64,000 nucleotides of DNA from DASZTU01 sp035493835 (GTDB taxonomy: Bacteria > Pseudomonadota > Alphaproteobacteria > Rhizobiales > Devosiaceae). The notes under the pieces are model-generated. The model worked only from the letters and a program-made list of their open reading frames with translations. It made no database searches and had not been told where the DNA came from. Position 1 is the stretch's first letter; each line of letters starts with the position of its first letter. The position numbers and the translations under genes are program-made. Shown piece after piece: positions 33,493 through 43,016 of the stretch. The DNA lies in NCBI GenBank assembly GCA_035493835.1, contig DATJHO010000016.1:79175-143174 (forward strand). Reading direction: 5' to 3'.

Positions 33493-33526
33493 ACCCGCCC
33501 GGGCGCAGCAAAGCCTCCGGGCGGGT
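33493..33526. terminator. Strong hairpin between convergent genes
   Basis: ACCCGCCCGG (33493-33502) pairs perfectly with CCGGGCGGGT (33517-33526) around a 14-base loop. It lies 36 bases after the secreted-protein stop and 28 bases before the glycosyltransferase stop, so it can serve both directions. T-runs are weak on the plus side (TATTGGCATTT). Confidence 0.7.
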
Positions 33527-33553
33527 ATTGGCATTTGTCCGTTCAAGGTGCGG

Positions 33554-34756
33554 TCACGCGCTGGCCGAGACTTCCACCCGCGCTTGCTGGGCCGCTAGTC
33601 GCGAAATGAACTCCGTGGCACGCGCCGCCCCCAACCTGTCGTAGGTAAAGTTCTGGGCGTCCTGAATGGCCGCTCGAGAAAACCTTTGGCGAAGCTCGGC
33701 ATCGCCGGCGAGTTTGCGCATCGCCCCGGCCAGACTGGCTGCATCGCCGGCCGGCACCACGAGGCCATTGAGGTTGTGCGCAATGAGGCGAGCGGTCCCC
33801 ATGTCAGTCGTGATCACCGGCATTCCACAACCGGCCGCTTCGATGGTCACCTGAGGCCCGCCTTCCTCCAGCGTGGGAAATACGAAGATGTCGTTGGACC
33901 TATAGTAAGCTCCGATGTTTTCCGTGTAGCCGACGACCTTGATCCGGCTGGTGCGCGCGGCCTTGGCCAGAAGGCCTTCGATGCAGGGCTCCACCGTGCC
34001 TACCAAGGTCAGCTCCCCTGTCAGGCCGCTTTCAGCCCAGGCCTCGAGCAACTCGGGCACCCCCTTCCGAACGCCAATCGACCCGACGAAGAGGAGTTTT
34101 ATGCCGGCGTCGTCTCGCGCTGCCGGCGCGAACCGGCCAGGTGTCTCGAAGCGCGCAGGAGACCAGCCGAAGCTCGTTCGGATGATGCGCTCAGCCCCGA
34201 CGTTCGCCTCGGCAAGTGACGCTTCGCAGGGGGCGTTGGAGGCGCAAACATAGTCGTAGAGCTGGAGTTCTCGGATTTCGTCATCGACGCTCGCCTGAGT
34301 AATTCGGTGCGCAGGTGGCAGGCCGAGCTTCCGATATGCCCGATCCAGGATCAGCTTGGCGTTTCCCAAGGTAGTGTTGATCATCTCGCGCACCGTGACC
34401 ATGCCGCGATCCCGAGCGCGGCGCACGAGATCCGGAGGTGCGCCCGGCCAGAAATACGCGATGGTCGTAGCAGGGTCGGCTTGGTTCAGCAGTTGGACGA
34501 AACGACGATCGAGACCGGCAGCCCCCATCCCGGCCACATATCGCCAGGGCATTAGCGAGAGCGGAGGCATCAGCCCCCTTGCCGTGGCGATCGTGCTGGG
34601 TACCGGCGAGCGTGTGCGCGGGACTGCGAGGATCGGTTTCAGCGGCGTGGAGGCGAATCCATCCAATAGGCTGACGCAGGTCTGGGGCCACCAGCGGCCG
34701 GTATAGGGCAGTGAGCAATAGGTCAGGCAGGTGTAACGGGCGTTCTGGGGCGACAT
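33554..34756 (-). CDS. Glycosyltransferase family 4 protein
   Basis: A 400-residue GT-B glycosyltransferase. The C-terminal domain has LLFVGSIGVRKGVPELLEAW, the nucleotide-sugar pocket EEGGPQVTIEAAGCGMPVI with the two E residues eight apart, and a typical AGDAASLAGAMRKL end. The ATG ending at 34756 has AAGGAG upstream; the open frame further upstream is not protein-like. It probably adds a sugar to the surface polysaccharide made by this region. It stands alone on the minus strand. Confidence 0.87.
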   Translation of the reverse strand: MSPQNARYTCLTYCSLPYTGRWWPQTCVSLLDGFASTPLKPILAVPRTRSPVPSTIATARGLMPPLSLMPWRYVAGMGAAGLDRRFVQLLNQADPATTIAYFWPGAPPDLVRRARDRGMVTVREMINTTLGNAKLILDRAYRKLGLPPAHRITQASVDDEIRELQLYDYVCASNAPCEASLAEANVGAERIIRTSFGWSPARFETPGRFAPAARDDAGIKLLFVGSIGVRKGVPELLEAWAESGLTGELTLVGTVEPCIEGLLAKAARTSRIKVVGYTENIGAYYRSNDIFVFPTLEEGGPQVTIEAAGCGMPVITTDMGTARLIAHNLNGLVVPAGDAASLAGAMRKLAGDAELRQRFSRAAIQDAQNFTYDRLGAARATEFISRLAAQQARVEVSASA

Positions 34757-35396
34757 CGCCTCTAACTCCTTTCCGCCATTGTAGGGACGCCGGCGCCTGC
34801 CGAGGCGTAGGCACTGCGGGAACGAGGTCGAATGGGCCGCCTGCGGAAGGGCGCTGCGGCCGCGAGGCGAACCGCCGCCCAATCCGGGACAAGTTCCTCA
34901 GATTCAGTTCGCCGGAAGTTGGTACCAGCTCCAAGCTCGCTCGCTTGTCGCCGGGAGGCTCGCTTGCATGCTGAGCCTGTTGTCATTGTCTTCGCTCTCG
35001 AAACGACCCTGGAGCATTGAGGATAATAGGGGGCGGGGGCAGGGCGCGACTGACAGATCGGACTAGCGATAGCGTCCTTTCTTCGGTCCCGGGTGTAGCG
35101 GCTCGCTAGAACGAATGACGCCGTCACGCGACTGGCGTCCGCACAATCACTTTCAAAGGTAAGTTCTCGGGCAGTTGATCAGCTTCCAGCCGCGGCTTTT
35201 GCTCCTGCAGAACAGTCTCATGTGGAAAAGCCCGCCGCTCCGCTGGCAAAGCGTCAGCAATACTGCCAAACTGATGGGCTCCCATTCATAGTACTGATTG
35301 AGTCACGCCTCTGTCACGGGGGGCGTGTTTTAACGTTTCGTCAATCATGAGGCCTAGCTCAACTGAGAAAATGTCGCGGCAAGGGAGTGTCGTACA
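34757..35396. other. Non-coding gap upstream of the LuxR-type regulator
   Basis: 640 bases between divergent genes. Short frames on both strands are Arg/Ser-rich shadows without family features. Near the regulator the sequence becomes AT-richer (35280-35395) and probably contains its promoter. A ribosome-binding site AGGGAG lies just before 35397. I see no RNA gene or repeat. Confidence 0.4.
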
Positions 35397-36179
35397 ATGT
35401 TTGAAGTAAGCGCGATTAACACCGAACAACAGATTTATGCGGTTCAGCATTCGGATCCGCAAAATGAGGTGGAGGCCCAGGGTGGAATACTAATTCTGGC
35501 GGATACGGGGGTTGCATTCCAGGGCCTGCTCCAGGCGGCCCAACGCTGCTTTCCCAAGCTCGACGTGACGCTGTCGAGCCAGTTGCCTGAGGATGACGGC
35601 GTCAGTCCGGCGCCGCGGCTCATTCTCATCTACGCCTTCGTGTTCCGGAACATTTCGGGGGTTGCGGCGCAGTGCCGCGAACGGTACCCCGCGACGCCGA
35701 TAGCTCTAATGGTGGACGAGGCGTGGACAGAGGTTCCGGGCCTGCGTGCACTGGTCAGCGAGCGGCTGGTGCAGGGCTTGCTGCCCCTGAGCATGCAGAT
35801 CAATGTCTGGCTGGCTACGGTGTGGCTGCTGCTCAATGGCGGGGAATACTTCCCGGCGACCGCCATGGCCCGGCCGGGCGGCGCCTATCTGCCAGGCGGC
35901 GGCTACGGGGTTGGTTCGGCCTCGCGGCTGGGTGAACCCGGCTACAGCGCTGAAAAGGGCCTCTCGACGCGCGAGGGCCAGGTGCTCGAACTCATGTCGG
36001 AGGGGCTTCAGAACAAGCTCATTGCCGCCAAGATGGATCTCTCCGAGCACACGGTAAAGGTGCACGTGCACAACATCATCCGCAAGCTCAAGGTGCACAA
36101 TCGTACCCAGGCGGCGGCGGTCTTCCGGTCCTTCGATCGGCGGCCGAGCTATCCGTCGGGCGGCCTGACCGCGAGCTGA
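35397..36179 (+). CDS. LuxR-type transcriptional regulator with pseudo-receiver domain
   Basis: A 260-residue regulator. Residues about 25-155 look like a response-regulator receiver by length and alternating hydrophobic strands (GGILILADTG, PRLILIYAFVF, TPIALMVDE), but no aspartate sits at the end of the third strand (LIYAF), so classical phosphorylation is unlikely. The C-terminal LuxR helix-turn-helix is intact: LSTREGQVLELMSEGL, NKLIAAKMDLSEHTVKVHVHNIIRKL. Its place among polysaccharide genes suggests control of surface polysaccharide or the secreted beta-helix protein; that is inference. Confidence 0.83.
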   Translation: MFEVSAINTEQQIYAVQHSDPQNEVEAQGGILILADTGVAFQGLLQAAQRCFPKLDVTLSSQLPEDDGVSPAPRLILIYAFVFRNISGVAAQCRERYPATPIALMVDEAWTEVPGLRALVSERLVQGLLPLSMQINVWLATVWLLLNGGEYFPATAMARPGGAYLPGGGYGVGSASRLGEPGYSAEKGLSTREGQVLELMSEGLQNKLIAAKMDLSEHTVKVHVHNIIRKLKVHNRTQAAAVFRSFDRRPSYPSGGLTAS

Positions 36180-36633
36180 CCGGCACTTTCCGTCCCGGAC
36201 CAGTCGGCGCCCGGCACGGGCCAGCATCGAAATTTATTTTTTAGATTAACAGGCGAGGCGCGCGCTGCTGACGGCAGGGCGCGTTTCGCGTATTACGGCC
36301 TCGGCAAATCCCCGCCGGCCTCTCTCCCCAGTACGCGATCCACAGCATCGGATCGGAAACTTCCGGACGGGGAAAAAGACTTCCCCCACCGTTAACCCAT
36401 CAACAAAATGACCTCGCGGATTTGGGGAAAATTGTTGAAAGAGTGCAGTAATTCTTCTAAAATAGTTGGGGTTAAAAGAGCATTGATCTGGCAAGCCTTT
36501 CTAACGGCGCAAAGACGCGGCCCAGTTTCCAAAACTAACTGAAGGAACTGGTGAAGAACTTCTAATTATATTTAAATCGAATGGAGGTAGGGGCTCGATC
36601 AGGCGCCGTCGACTGGGCGCCACGGAGATTTCG
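36180..36633. other. Non-coding gap between the two regulators
   Basis: About 450 bases with AT-rich tracts at 36230-36250 and 36420-36590. Just before the next gene GGCGCC occurs twice, at 36602-36607 and 36616-36621, 12 to 30 bases upstream of the ATG; it could be a binding site for an autoregulator. No gene is supported; frames on the minus strand overlap the regulator by chance. Confidence 0.4.
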
Positions 36634-37431
36634 ATGCTTACGATGTTTCGGGCTGACGCAGAACCGAATCGAGTTTCGATCGTCCTCTTCGGCGAGTGCC
36701 ACGTCTCGGTCGCCGGGAGGTATCTGAGCGGTGTTCCTTACGGCTTTTTTCGCATCGTCGCCTTCCTCCTGCTCGAGGGGCGCGGCCAGCCCGTGGCGCG
36801 CCGGCGGATCGGCCAATTGATGTGGTCGGAGAGCGGCCCGGCGCAGGCCAGTGCCGATATCCGGCAGACCGTGGCGCGGATCCGGCGCTTCCAGGATCAG
36901 CATGGGTTCCGCTTCATCGCGGCCGATGCCTCAACTTTGTGGCTGGCCGAGGACGCCGAGATTTCCTGCGACCTGGTCGAATTCCTCACGAACCTGGAGA
37001 ATACGTCCCCGACCGCAAGCATTCAGCTCTGCGAACTCTATCGCGGCGAACTGCTCGCGTCTCTTGGTTCGGCGGGTGCCGGCTACGAGGAGTGGCTGTC
37101 GTTCCAGCGGCCCTATATCCACGATGAATTCATTGACGCGGTCTCCAAGGCGATCCTGCCCGACAGCGGCCTCACGCGGCAGCAGCGCGATTTCTGCGCC
37201 CGGCGGCTCATGAAGGTCGATCCAAGCAATGAGGGCGCTTACCGGGCCCTTATGCGCGGCGCGGCGGAAACCGGGCAGATTTCGATGGTGCGGCACATCT
37301 TCGAGGATTGCACGCGCAAGCTGATGGACGAGCTCGGGGTGGGCCCGGACGAACAGACGGTACAATTGTTCCAGGAGCTGACGCGCGCCAGCAAGCCGCC
37401 GATCAGCAGGCGGGAGCCGGCTTCGCAATAG
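36634..37431 (+). CDS. SARP-like transcriptional regulator with BTAD domain
   Basis: A 265-residue protein. The N-terminal winged helix (about 15-95) has VSIVLFGECHVSVAGRYLSG, GFFRIVAFLLLEGRGQPVARRRIGQLMW and ADIRQTVARIRRF, the OmpR-like DNA-binding fold of SARP activators. The BTAD helical repeat domain follows (about 110-255: CELYRGELLASLG, YEEWLSFQRPYI, MKVDPSNEGAYRALMRGAAETG). SARPs are best known from Streptomyces, where they switch on secondary metabolism, and are less common in alphaproteobacteria. CGGAG gives the ribosome-binding site. Confidence 0.82.
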   Translation: MLTMFRADAEPNRVSIVLFGECHVSVAGRYLSGVPYGFFRIVAFLLLEGRGQPVARRRIGQLMWSESGPAQASADIRQTVARIRRFQDQHGFRFIAADASTLWLAEDAEISCDLVEFLTNLENTSPTASIQLCELYRGELLASLGSAGAGYEEWLSFQRPYIHDEFIDAVSKAILPDSGLTRQQRDFCARRLMKVDPSNEGAYRALMRGAAETGQISMVRHIFEDCTRKLMDELGVGPDEQTVQLFQELTRASKPPISRREPASQ

Positions 37432-37568
37432 ACGGCACGGCCCCATCCGCCCCGACTGCGAGGAGACCTATGCCCCGGGGCTAGCAGGCACCTAGGGAGA
37501 TTTGGCAGATTGTCGAACGCCGGCTGATCTGGCATCAAACTACTGTCGATGGGGGTGCATCGCAGCGT

Positions 37569-38669
37569 ATGAGCATTACCGGTCCTCGTCAGCGCGGTGT
37601 TGTGGTTGTCGCCGTGCTGGCGCTGACCTTGAGCGTTGCCGGCTGCTCGCCTCAGCCCAAGGCGGCGGAGCGGCCGCCCCGGACCGTCTCGGTCCTGCTG
37701 GCCAAGGCGCAGGATATTCCGCTCACCGCCACGCTTTCCGGCGAAATTGCCGCGCAGGTACAGCACGATTTATCGTTCCGCGCCGGCGGACAGGTGGCCG
37801 ACCTGTTGGTCGATGTCGGCGATCACGTCAGGAAAGACCAGGTGCTGGCGCACCTCGATCCGCACGAATTACAGGCCAATGCGGATCTGGCCGCCGCCTC
37901 CGTCAGTTCGGCCCAGGCGCAAGTCACCCAGGCGCAAGCCAATTTCGATCGCCAGAACGCGTTGTTCGGACAGGGCAACACCACCCGCGCCGACCTCGAC
38001 TCGGCGCAGACGGCGCTGGACACCGCCAAGAGCGCGCTGGCCGGCGCCCAAGCCCAGGCCGCCTCTGCCAAGGATACGCTCGGCTATGCCGAACTCAGGG
38101 CGAACGCCGACGGCATCGTCGTTGCCCGGGCGGTTGAGGTGGGGCAGGTGGTCCAGGCGGCGCAGCCGGTCTATACCGTCGCCGAGGATGGGCCGCGCGA
38201 TGCGGTGTTCCAAACCTATGAGCAGGGCCTTGTGGGCGTGCCCCGCGATGTGACGGTGAAAATCGTCCTCCTTTCCGATCCCAGCGTCGTCGCGACCGGC
38301 CATGTGCGCGAGATTTCGCCGACTATAAATACCTCGACCGGGACGGTGCGGGTGAAGGTGGGGCTTGATCCCGGCTCGCCCGAAATGGCGCTGGGCGCCT
38401 CCGTCACCGGCTCGGTGCCCCTGCCGCCGGGGCATGGCTATGCGTTGCCGTGGAGCGCGCTGTTCCGCAACGAGACCGGTCCGGCGCTATGGGTCGTGGA
38501 TCCGGGTACCGACAAGGTTTTCCTGAAACCGGTAGTCGTCGACCGCTATCTCGATGCGAGCGTCATCGTCGGCTCCGGGATTGCCGATGGCGAAATGATC
38601 GTCGCCACGGGGCTGCAATTGCTGAGGCCCGGCGAAAAGGTCAAGCCTGCATCGGGGAGCACGCCATGA
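37569..38669 (+). CDS. RND efflux membrane-fusion lipoprotein, first adaptor
   Basis: A 366-residue periplasmic adaptor. A lipobox LSVAGC puts the lipidated cysteine at residue 26. The split lipoyl domain (FRAGGQVADLLVDVGDHVRKDQVLAHLDP ... LRANADGIVVARAVEVGQVV), alpha-hairpin and beta-barrel with GTVRVKVGL are present. It overlaps the next gene by four bases (ATGA). It forms a three-gene operon with a second adaptor and one pump, an arrangement known from TriABC-type systems that need both adaptors. Confidence 0.88.
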   Translation: MSITGPRQRGVVVVAVLALTLSVAGCSPQPKAAERPPRTVSVLLAKAQDIPLTATLSGEIAAQVQHDLSFRAGGQVADLLVDVGDHVRKDQVLAHLDPHELQANADLAAASVSSAQAQVTQAQANFDRQNALFGQGNTTRADLDSAQTALDTAKSALAGAQAQAASAKDTLGYAELRANADGIVVARAVEVGQVVQAAQPVYTVAEDGPRDAVFQTYEQGLVGVPRDVTVKIVLLSDPSVVATGHVREISPTINTSTGTVRVKVGLDPGSPEMALGASVTGSVPLPPGHGYALPWSALFRNETGPALWVVDPGTDKVFLKPVVVDRYLDASVIVGSGIADGEMIVATGLQLLRPGEKVKPASGSTP

Positions 38670-39760
38670 CCGCGCTCGCCCCCCGCCTCGTCCTGCTGGT
38701 CTTGGTGACCCTTGCGGCACTGCCGCTGGCGGCATGCGGGCAGCGGCCCGCCGAAGCCCAGGAAGACGTGGTTCGGCCCGTGCTGTCGGTCATCGCCCAT
38801 CCGGTGACGCGGGAGACGGTGGGGCCCTATGTGGGCGACATCGAACCGCGCTATCAGACCCCGCTCAGCTTTCAGACCTCGGGGCGCATCATTTCCCGCC
38901 CGGTGCAGGTGGGCGATACCGTGACGAAGGGCGAACAACTCGCCTCGCTCGATGCCGCGGTCCAGCAGTTCCAACTGGCCTCGGCACAGGCCGATGTGGC
39001 GAGCGCGCAATCGACGTTCAACAATCTCTCGGCTGCCGAGGAGCGCGCCAAATCGCTCGTTGCCACCGGCGCCAGTGCCCAGGCGCAGCTCGATTCGGCG
39101 ACCAGCGCCCGCGAGACCGCTGCGGCGCAATTGGCACAGGCCAAGGCGAGCCTCGCCCGTGCGCAGAATGAACTGACCTTTACGGCGATCATTGCCGGCT
39201 TCGATGGAGTCGTGGTCGCGGTCGGGGCAGAAGTCGGGCAGGTGGTGAGCGCCGGAGAGACAGTCGTCACCATCGCGCGGCCGGATGTGCGCGAGGCCGT
39301 GTTCGAGTTGCCCGAAGCTGAGGCGAAGTCGGTCGCCCCCGATTCCCGGTGGACGGTTTCGCTCGTCGACGCCCCCAATCAGCTGATGCAGGCCTCCGTT
39401 CGTGAGATTTCGCCGCTGATCAGCGCCTCGACACGCACCCAGACAGTACGGCTGTCGCTCGCCGATCCCCCGCCGGCCTTTCGCATCGGCGCCACCGTCA
39501 ATGTCGCCTCCCAGCGCGAGGTGTCGGCGCAATATCCGCTGCCGCCGACCGCGCTGCTGGAGCAGGACGGCAAGACGCTGGTCTGGCTGGTCGATCCCAA
39601 ATCGCTGAAGGTCAGCCAAAAGCTCGTCGCCGTGGGCGCGCGGACGGATGAGCGGATCCTCGTTACCAACGGGCTCAGCGATGGCGATCGGGTCGTGGTG
39701 GCGGGCGTCCACAGCCTGACCGATGGCGAGGTGGTGAAACTGGACGGTGAGGCTCCGTGA
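38666..39760 (+). CDS. RND efflux membrane-fusion lipoprotein, second adaptor
   Basis: A 364-residue adaptor paralogous to the preceding one. Its lipobox LAAC places the lipidated cysteine at residue 24. It has the lipoyl halves FQTSGRIISRPVQVGDTVTKGEQLASLD and IIAGFDGVVVAVGAEVGQVV, plus a hairpin rich in AQ repeats. ATG at 38666 overlaps the first adaptor's stop, and its own stop overlaps the pump's ATG by one base. The longer upstream frame is not protein-like. Confidence 0.88.
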   Translation: MTALAPRLVLLVLVTLAALPLAACGQRPAEAQEDVVRPVLSVIAHPVTRETVGPYVGDIEPRYQTPLSFQTSGRIISRPVQVGDTVTKGEQLASLDAAVQQFQLASAQADVASAQSTFNNLSAAEERAKSLVATGASAQAQLDSATSARETAAAQLAQAKASLARAQNELTFTAIIAGFDGVVVAVGAEVGQVVSAGETVVTIARPDVREAVFELPEAEAKSVAPDSRWTVSLVDAPNQLMQASVREISPLISASTRTQTVRLSLADPPPAFRIGATVNVASQREVSAQYPLPPTALLEQDGKTLVWLVDPKSLKVSQKLVAVGARTDERILVTNGLSDGDRVVVAGVHSLTDGEVVKLDGEAP

Positions 39761-42700
39761 TGCGTTTCAACCTCTCCGAATGGGCGCTGCAGCATCGGTC
39801 CTTCGTCTGGTTCCTGATGGCGCTGGCGGTCATTGCCGGCATTTTCTCCTACCAGCGGCTTGGCCGCGAGGAAGATCCCAGTTTCGACATCAAGACCATG
39901 GTGATCCAGGCTTATTGGCCCGGCGCATCGCTCAACGACACCATGGAGCAGGTGACCCAGCGGATCGAACGCGCGGTGCAGAACCTTGATACCCTCGATT
40001 ATTCGCGCAGCCAGACCGTTCCGGGGGAAGCGACGATCTTCGTCAATCTCAAGGACTCGGTACGCGGCCGAGCCGTAAGCGACTCCTGGTACCAGGTCCG
40101 CAAGAAGGTCAACGATATCCTCTACCAGTTCCCACAGGGTATCCAGGGGCCGTATTACAATGACGAGTTCGGTACCGTTTACGGCAACATCTATGCCTTC
40201 ACTTCCGATGGGCTGAGCTATCGCCAATTGCGCGACTATGTCGAACAGGCGCGCGACGAGATCCTCACCATTCCCAATGTCGGCAAGGCCGACCCGATCG
40301 GGACGCAGGACGAGGTCATCTTCATCAATTTTTCGACCGAAAAGCTGGCGACGCTGGGGATCAGCACGCAGCAGGTGATCGATCAACTCCAGGCCCAGAA
40401 CGCGGTAACGCCGGCCGGCGTGATCGAATCCGGCGCCGAGCAGGTGCAGGTGCGCGTGGGCGGCCAGTTCACCTCCGAGGAGGATCTAAAGAAGGTCAAC
40501 CTCAAGCAGGGCGACAATTTCTTCCGCCTCGCCGACGTTGCCACCATCACCCGGGGCTACAAGGACCCGCCCGATCCGCTGTTCCGCTTCGATGGCCAGC
40601 CGGCGCTCGGGCTCGGCATCTCCATGACCGCCAATGGCAATGTCCTCGAGTTCGGCAAGGCGCTCGAGGCGAAGATGACCGAGATCGAGAGCCGGCTGCC
40701 GGTCGGCGTCGGCGTCCATCTCGTTTCCGACCAGCCCCAGGTGGTGCGGGAAGCGGTCGGCGGCTTCACCAGTTCCCTGTTCGAGGCGGTGCTGATCGTT
40801 TTGGTCGTGAGCTTTCTCAGCCTGGGCCTGCGCGCGGGCTTCGTCGTGGCACTGTCAATCCCGATCGTTCTGGCGGTGGTGTTCGTCTTCATGGACGCCA
40901 CCAACATTTCGCTGCAGCGCGTCTCGCTTGGCGCCCTGATCATTGCGCTCGGGCTTTTGGTCGATGATGCGATGATCACCGTCGAAATGATGGTCTCGCG
41001 GCTCGAGGCCGGAGACAAATTGCATAACGCGGCAACCTTTGCCTTTACCTCGACGGCATTCCCAATGCTTACCGGTACGCTGGTGACAGTCGCCGGTTTT
41101 ACGCCGATCGTGCTTAACCAGAGCACGGCAGGCGAATATGTCGCGTCCCTCTTCTGGGTGATCTTTGCCGCGCTCATCATCTCGTGGTTCGTGGCGGTGC
41201 TGTTCTCGCCATTGATCGGCGTGCAATTGCTGCCCAAGACGCTGAAACGGCTCGAAGAAAAGCCTCGGCGCTTTGCCAAATGGTTCGTCCGCACGTTGGT
41301 GATGGCGCTCCGCCACCGCTGGATCACCATCGGGATCACGCTGGCGCTGTTCGCCGCCTCCATCGTGGGGCTTGGTTTCGTCCAGCAGCAGTTCTTCCCT
41401 GCTTCGGACCGGCCGGAAATCCTCATCGACGTGACCTTGCCGCAGGACGCCAACATTCGCGCCACGCAGCGGCGCATGGATCAGATCGAGGCGAGCCTCA
41501 AGGGCGACGACGACATCGAGAGGTGGAGTTCCTATGTCGGGGAGGGCGCGGTGCGGTTTTATCTGCCGCTCGACAGCCAATTGGCAAATCCCTATTTCGC
41601 CCAGGCCGTTGTTGTCACGAAGGACCTCGACGCGCGGGCGCGGGTCAAGGCCAAGCTCGATGCCCTCTTGGCCGACCAGTTCTCCGATATCGACACGTTC
41701 GTCCACTTTCTCGATCTTGGGCCGCCGGTCGGCCGGCCGGTGCAGTATCGGATCAGCGGTCCGGACATCCAGAAGGTGCGCGGCTACGCCTTGCAGGTCG
41801 CGAGCCTCGTCGACGACAACTCGCATATCGGCAGCATCAATTTCGACTGGAACGAACCCGGCAAGTCCATCCAGATCGATATCCAGCAGGACAAGGCCCA
41901 GCAGTTGGGAGTGACCTCGCAAAGCGTCGCGCAGGTGCTCAACACGGTGGTCAATGGCGCCACCATCACCCAGGTTCGGGACAGCATCTACCTGGTCGAC
42001 GTCATCGCCCGTGCCGAGAGCGAACAGCGGAATTCGGTCGAGACGCTGCAGAACCTGCAGGTGGCGACCGCTAGCGGGGTGCCGGTGCCGCTCGCCTCGT
42101 TCGCCAACATTCGTTATGGGCTCGAGCAGCCGACGGTCTGGCGCCGCGACCGGCAGCCGACCATCACCGTGCAGGCGACTGTCAACGACACGACGCAGCC
42201 AGCCACCATCAACAAGCAGCTCGCCCCCGCGATCAACGCCTTCAGCGCCAAATTGCCGGCCGGCTATCAGGTGGCCGTGGGCGGCTCGGAGGAGAGCAGC
42301 GCAAAATCCCAGAACGCGCTCGCCGCGACCCTCCCCATCATGGTGCTGCTGATCGTGGTCATCCTGATGGTGCAGTTGCAGAGCATCGGCCGGTTGCTGC
42401 TGGTGCTCAGCATCGCCCCGCTCGGGCTGATCGGGGTGGTCGCGGCGCTGCTTCCCACCGGCAAGCCGCTCGGCTTCGTCGCCATTCTCGGGGTGCTGGC
42501 GCTGGGCGGCATCCTGATCCGCAACTCGGTGATTCTCATCAGCCAGATCGATGCTTTCCGCGCCAGGGGCGATGATCCCTGGCACGCGGTGATCGATGCG
42601 ACCGAGCACCGGATGCGGCCGATCCTGCTGACCGCCTCGGCGGCAAGCCTGGGCATGATCCCGATCGCCCGCGAGGTGTTCTGGGGGCCGATGGCCTATG

Positions 42701-42858
42701 CAATGATCGGCGGCATCATCTTTGCGACGGTGCTGACGCTGTTCTTCCTGCCGGCACTCTACGTCGCCGCCTACCGCATCAAGCCGTCACCCGACACGCC
42801 AGAGGCGAGCGTTTTCCCGCCCGAGGCCATTCCGGAAACGGTTGCCAGCGAGAGCTAG
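39760..42858 (+). CDS. RND-family multidrug efflux permease
   Basis: A 1032-residue AcrB-superfamily proton-driven pump. The duplicated fold has twelve membrane helices and two large periplasmic loops. The proton-relay aspartates are present in TM4 (ALGLLVDDAMITVEMM) and the TM10-11 region (GFVAILGVLALGGILIRNSVILI) lacks the charged lysine seen in AcrB, as in other members of this branch. Start is ATG 39760; GTG 39757 adds one residue. The outer-membrane channel is not in the window. Substrates are unknown. Confidence 0.93.
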   Translation: MRFNLSEWALQHRSFVWFLMALAVIAGIFSYQRLGREEDPSFDIKTMVIQAYWPGASLNDTMEQVTQRIERAVQNLDTLDYSRSQTVPGEATIFVNLKDSVRGRAVSDSWYQVRKKVNDILYQFPQGIQGPYYNDEFGTVYGNIYAFTSDGLSYRQLRDYVEQARDEILTIPNVGKADPIGTQDEVIFINFSTEKLATLGISTQQVIDQLQAQNAVTPAGVIESGAEQVQVRVGGQFTSEEDLKKVNLKQGDNFFRLADVATITRGYKDPPDPLFRFDGQPALGLGISMTANGNVLEFGKALEAKMTEIESRLPVGVGVHLVSDQPQVVREAVGGFTSSLFEAVLIVLVVSFLSLGLRAGFVVALSIPIVLAVVFVFMDATNISLQRVSLGALIIALGLLVDDAMITVEMMVSRLEAGDKLHNAATFAFTSTAFPMLTGTLVTVAGFTPIVLNQSTAGEYVASLFWVIFAALIISWFVAVLFSPLIGVQLLPKTLKRLEEKPRRFAKWFVRTLVMALRHRWITIGITLALFAASIVGLGFVQQQFFPASDRPEILIDVTLPQDANIRATQRRMDQIEASLKGDDDIERWSSYVGEGAVRFYLPLDSQLANPYFAQAVVVTKDLDARARVKAKLDALLADQFSDIDTFVHFLDLGPPVGRPVQYRISGPDIQKVRGYALQVASLVDDNSHIGSINFDWNEPGKSIQIDIQQDKAQQLGVTSQSVAQVLNTVVNGATITQVRDSIYLVDVIARAESEQRNSVETLQNLQVATASGVPVPLASFANIRYGLEQPTVWRRDRQPTITVQATVNDTTQPATINKQLAPAINAFSAKLPAGYQVAVGGSEESSAKSQNALAATLPIMVLLIVVILMVQLQSIGRLLLVLSIAPLGLIGVVAALLPTGKPLGFVAILGVLALGGILIRNSVILISQIDAFRARGDDPWHAVIDATEHRMRPILLTASAASLGMIPIAREVFWGPMAYAMIGGIIFATVLTLFFLPALYVAAYRIKPSPDTPEASVFPPEAIPETVASES

Positions 42859-42894
42859 CGCATGATCCCGTATGGTCGCGAGAGCTTGGACACG

Positions 42895-43016
42895 ATGCCG
42901 GCAGTGCGGCGTCGACATTGGGCGCACCCCTTGCCACATCGTCATCCCCGGGGCTTGACCCGGGGACTGGCGAGGCATCATGGGTGGCCGGGTCAAGCTC
43001 GGCCACGACGAGTCGT
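42895..43016. repeat. Dispersed palindromic repeat, family B, copy 1
   Basis: The core CTTGCCACATCGTCATCCCC (42930-42949) leads into GGGCTTGACCC, matched by an inverted GGGTCAAGC (42990-42998). The preceding ATGCCGGCAGTGCGGCGTC also has a counterpart in the second copy at 47602-47745. The right edge, CACGACGAGTCGTG, abuts the end of the antiporter remnant. No coding potential. Confidence 0.7.

Noticed and set aside
34711..35127. Short frames in the gap before the LuxR-type gene
   Set aside because: Arg/Ser-rich, overlapping one another on both strands, no start signals or family motifs.
40855..42609. 584-codon minus-strand frame across the RND pump
   Set aside because: Antisense shadow; His/Asp/Arg-rich without domains, whereas the pump frame is complete.
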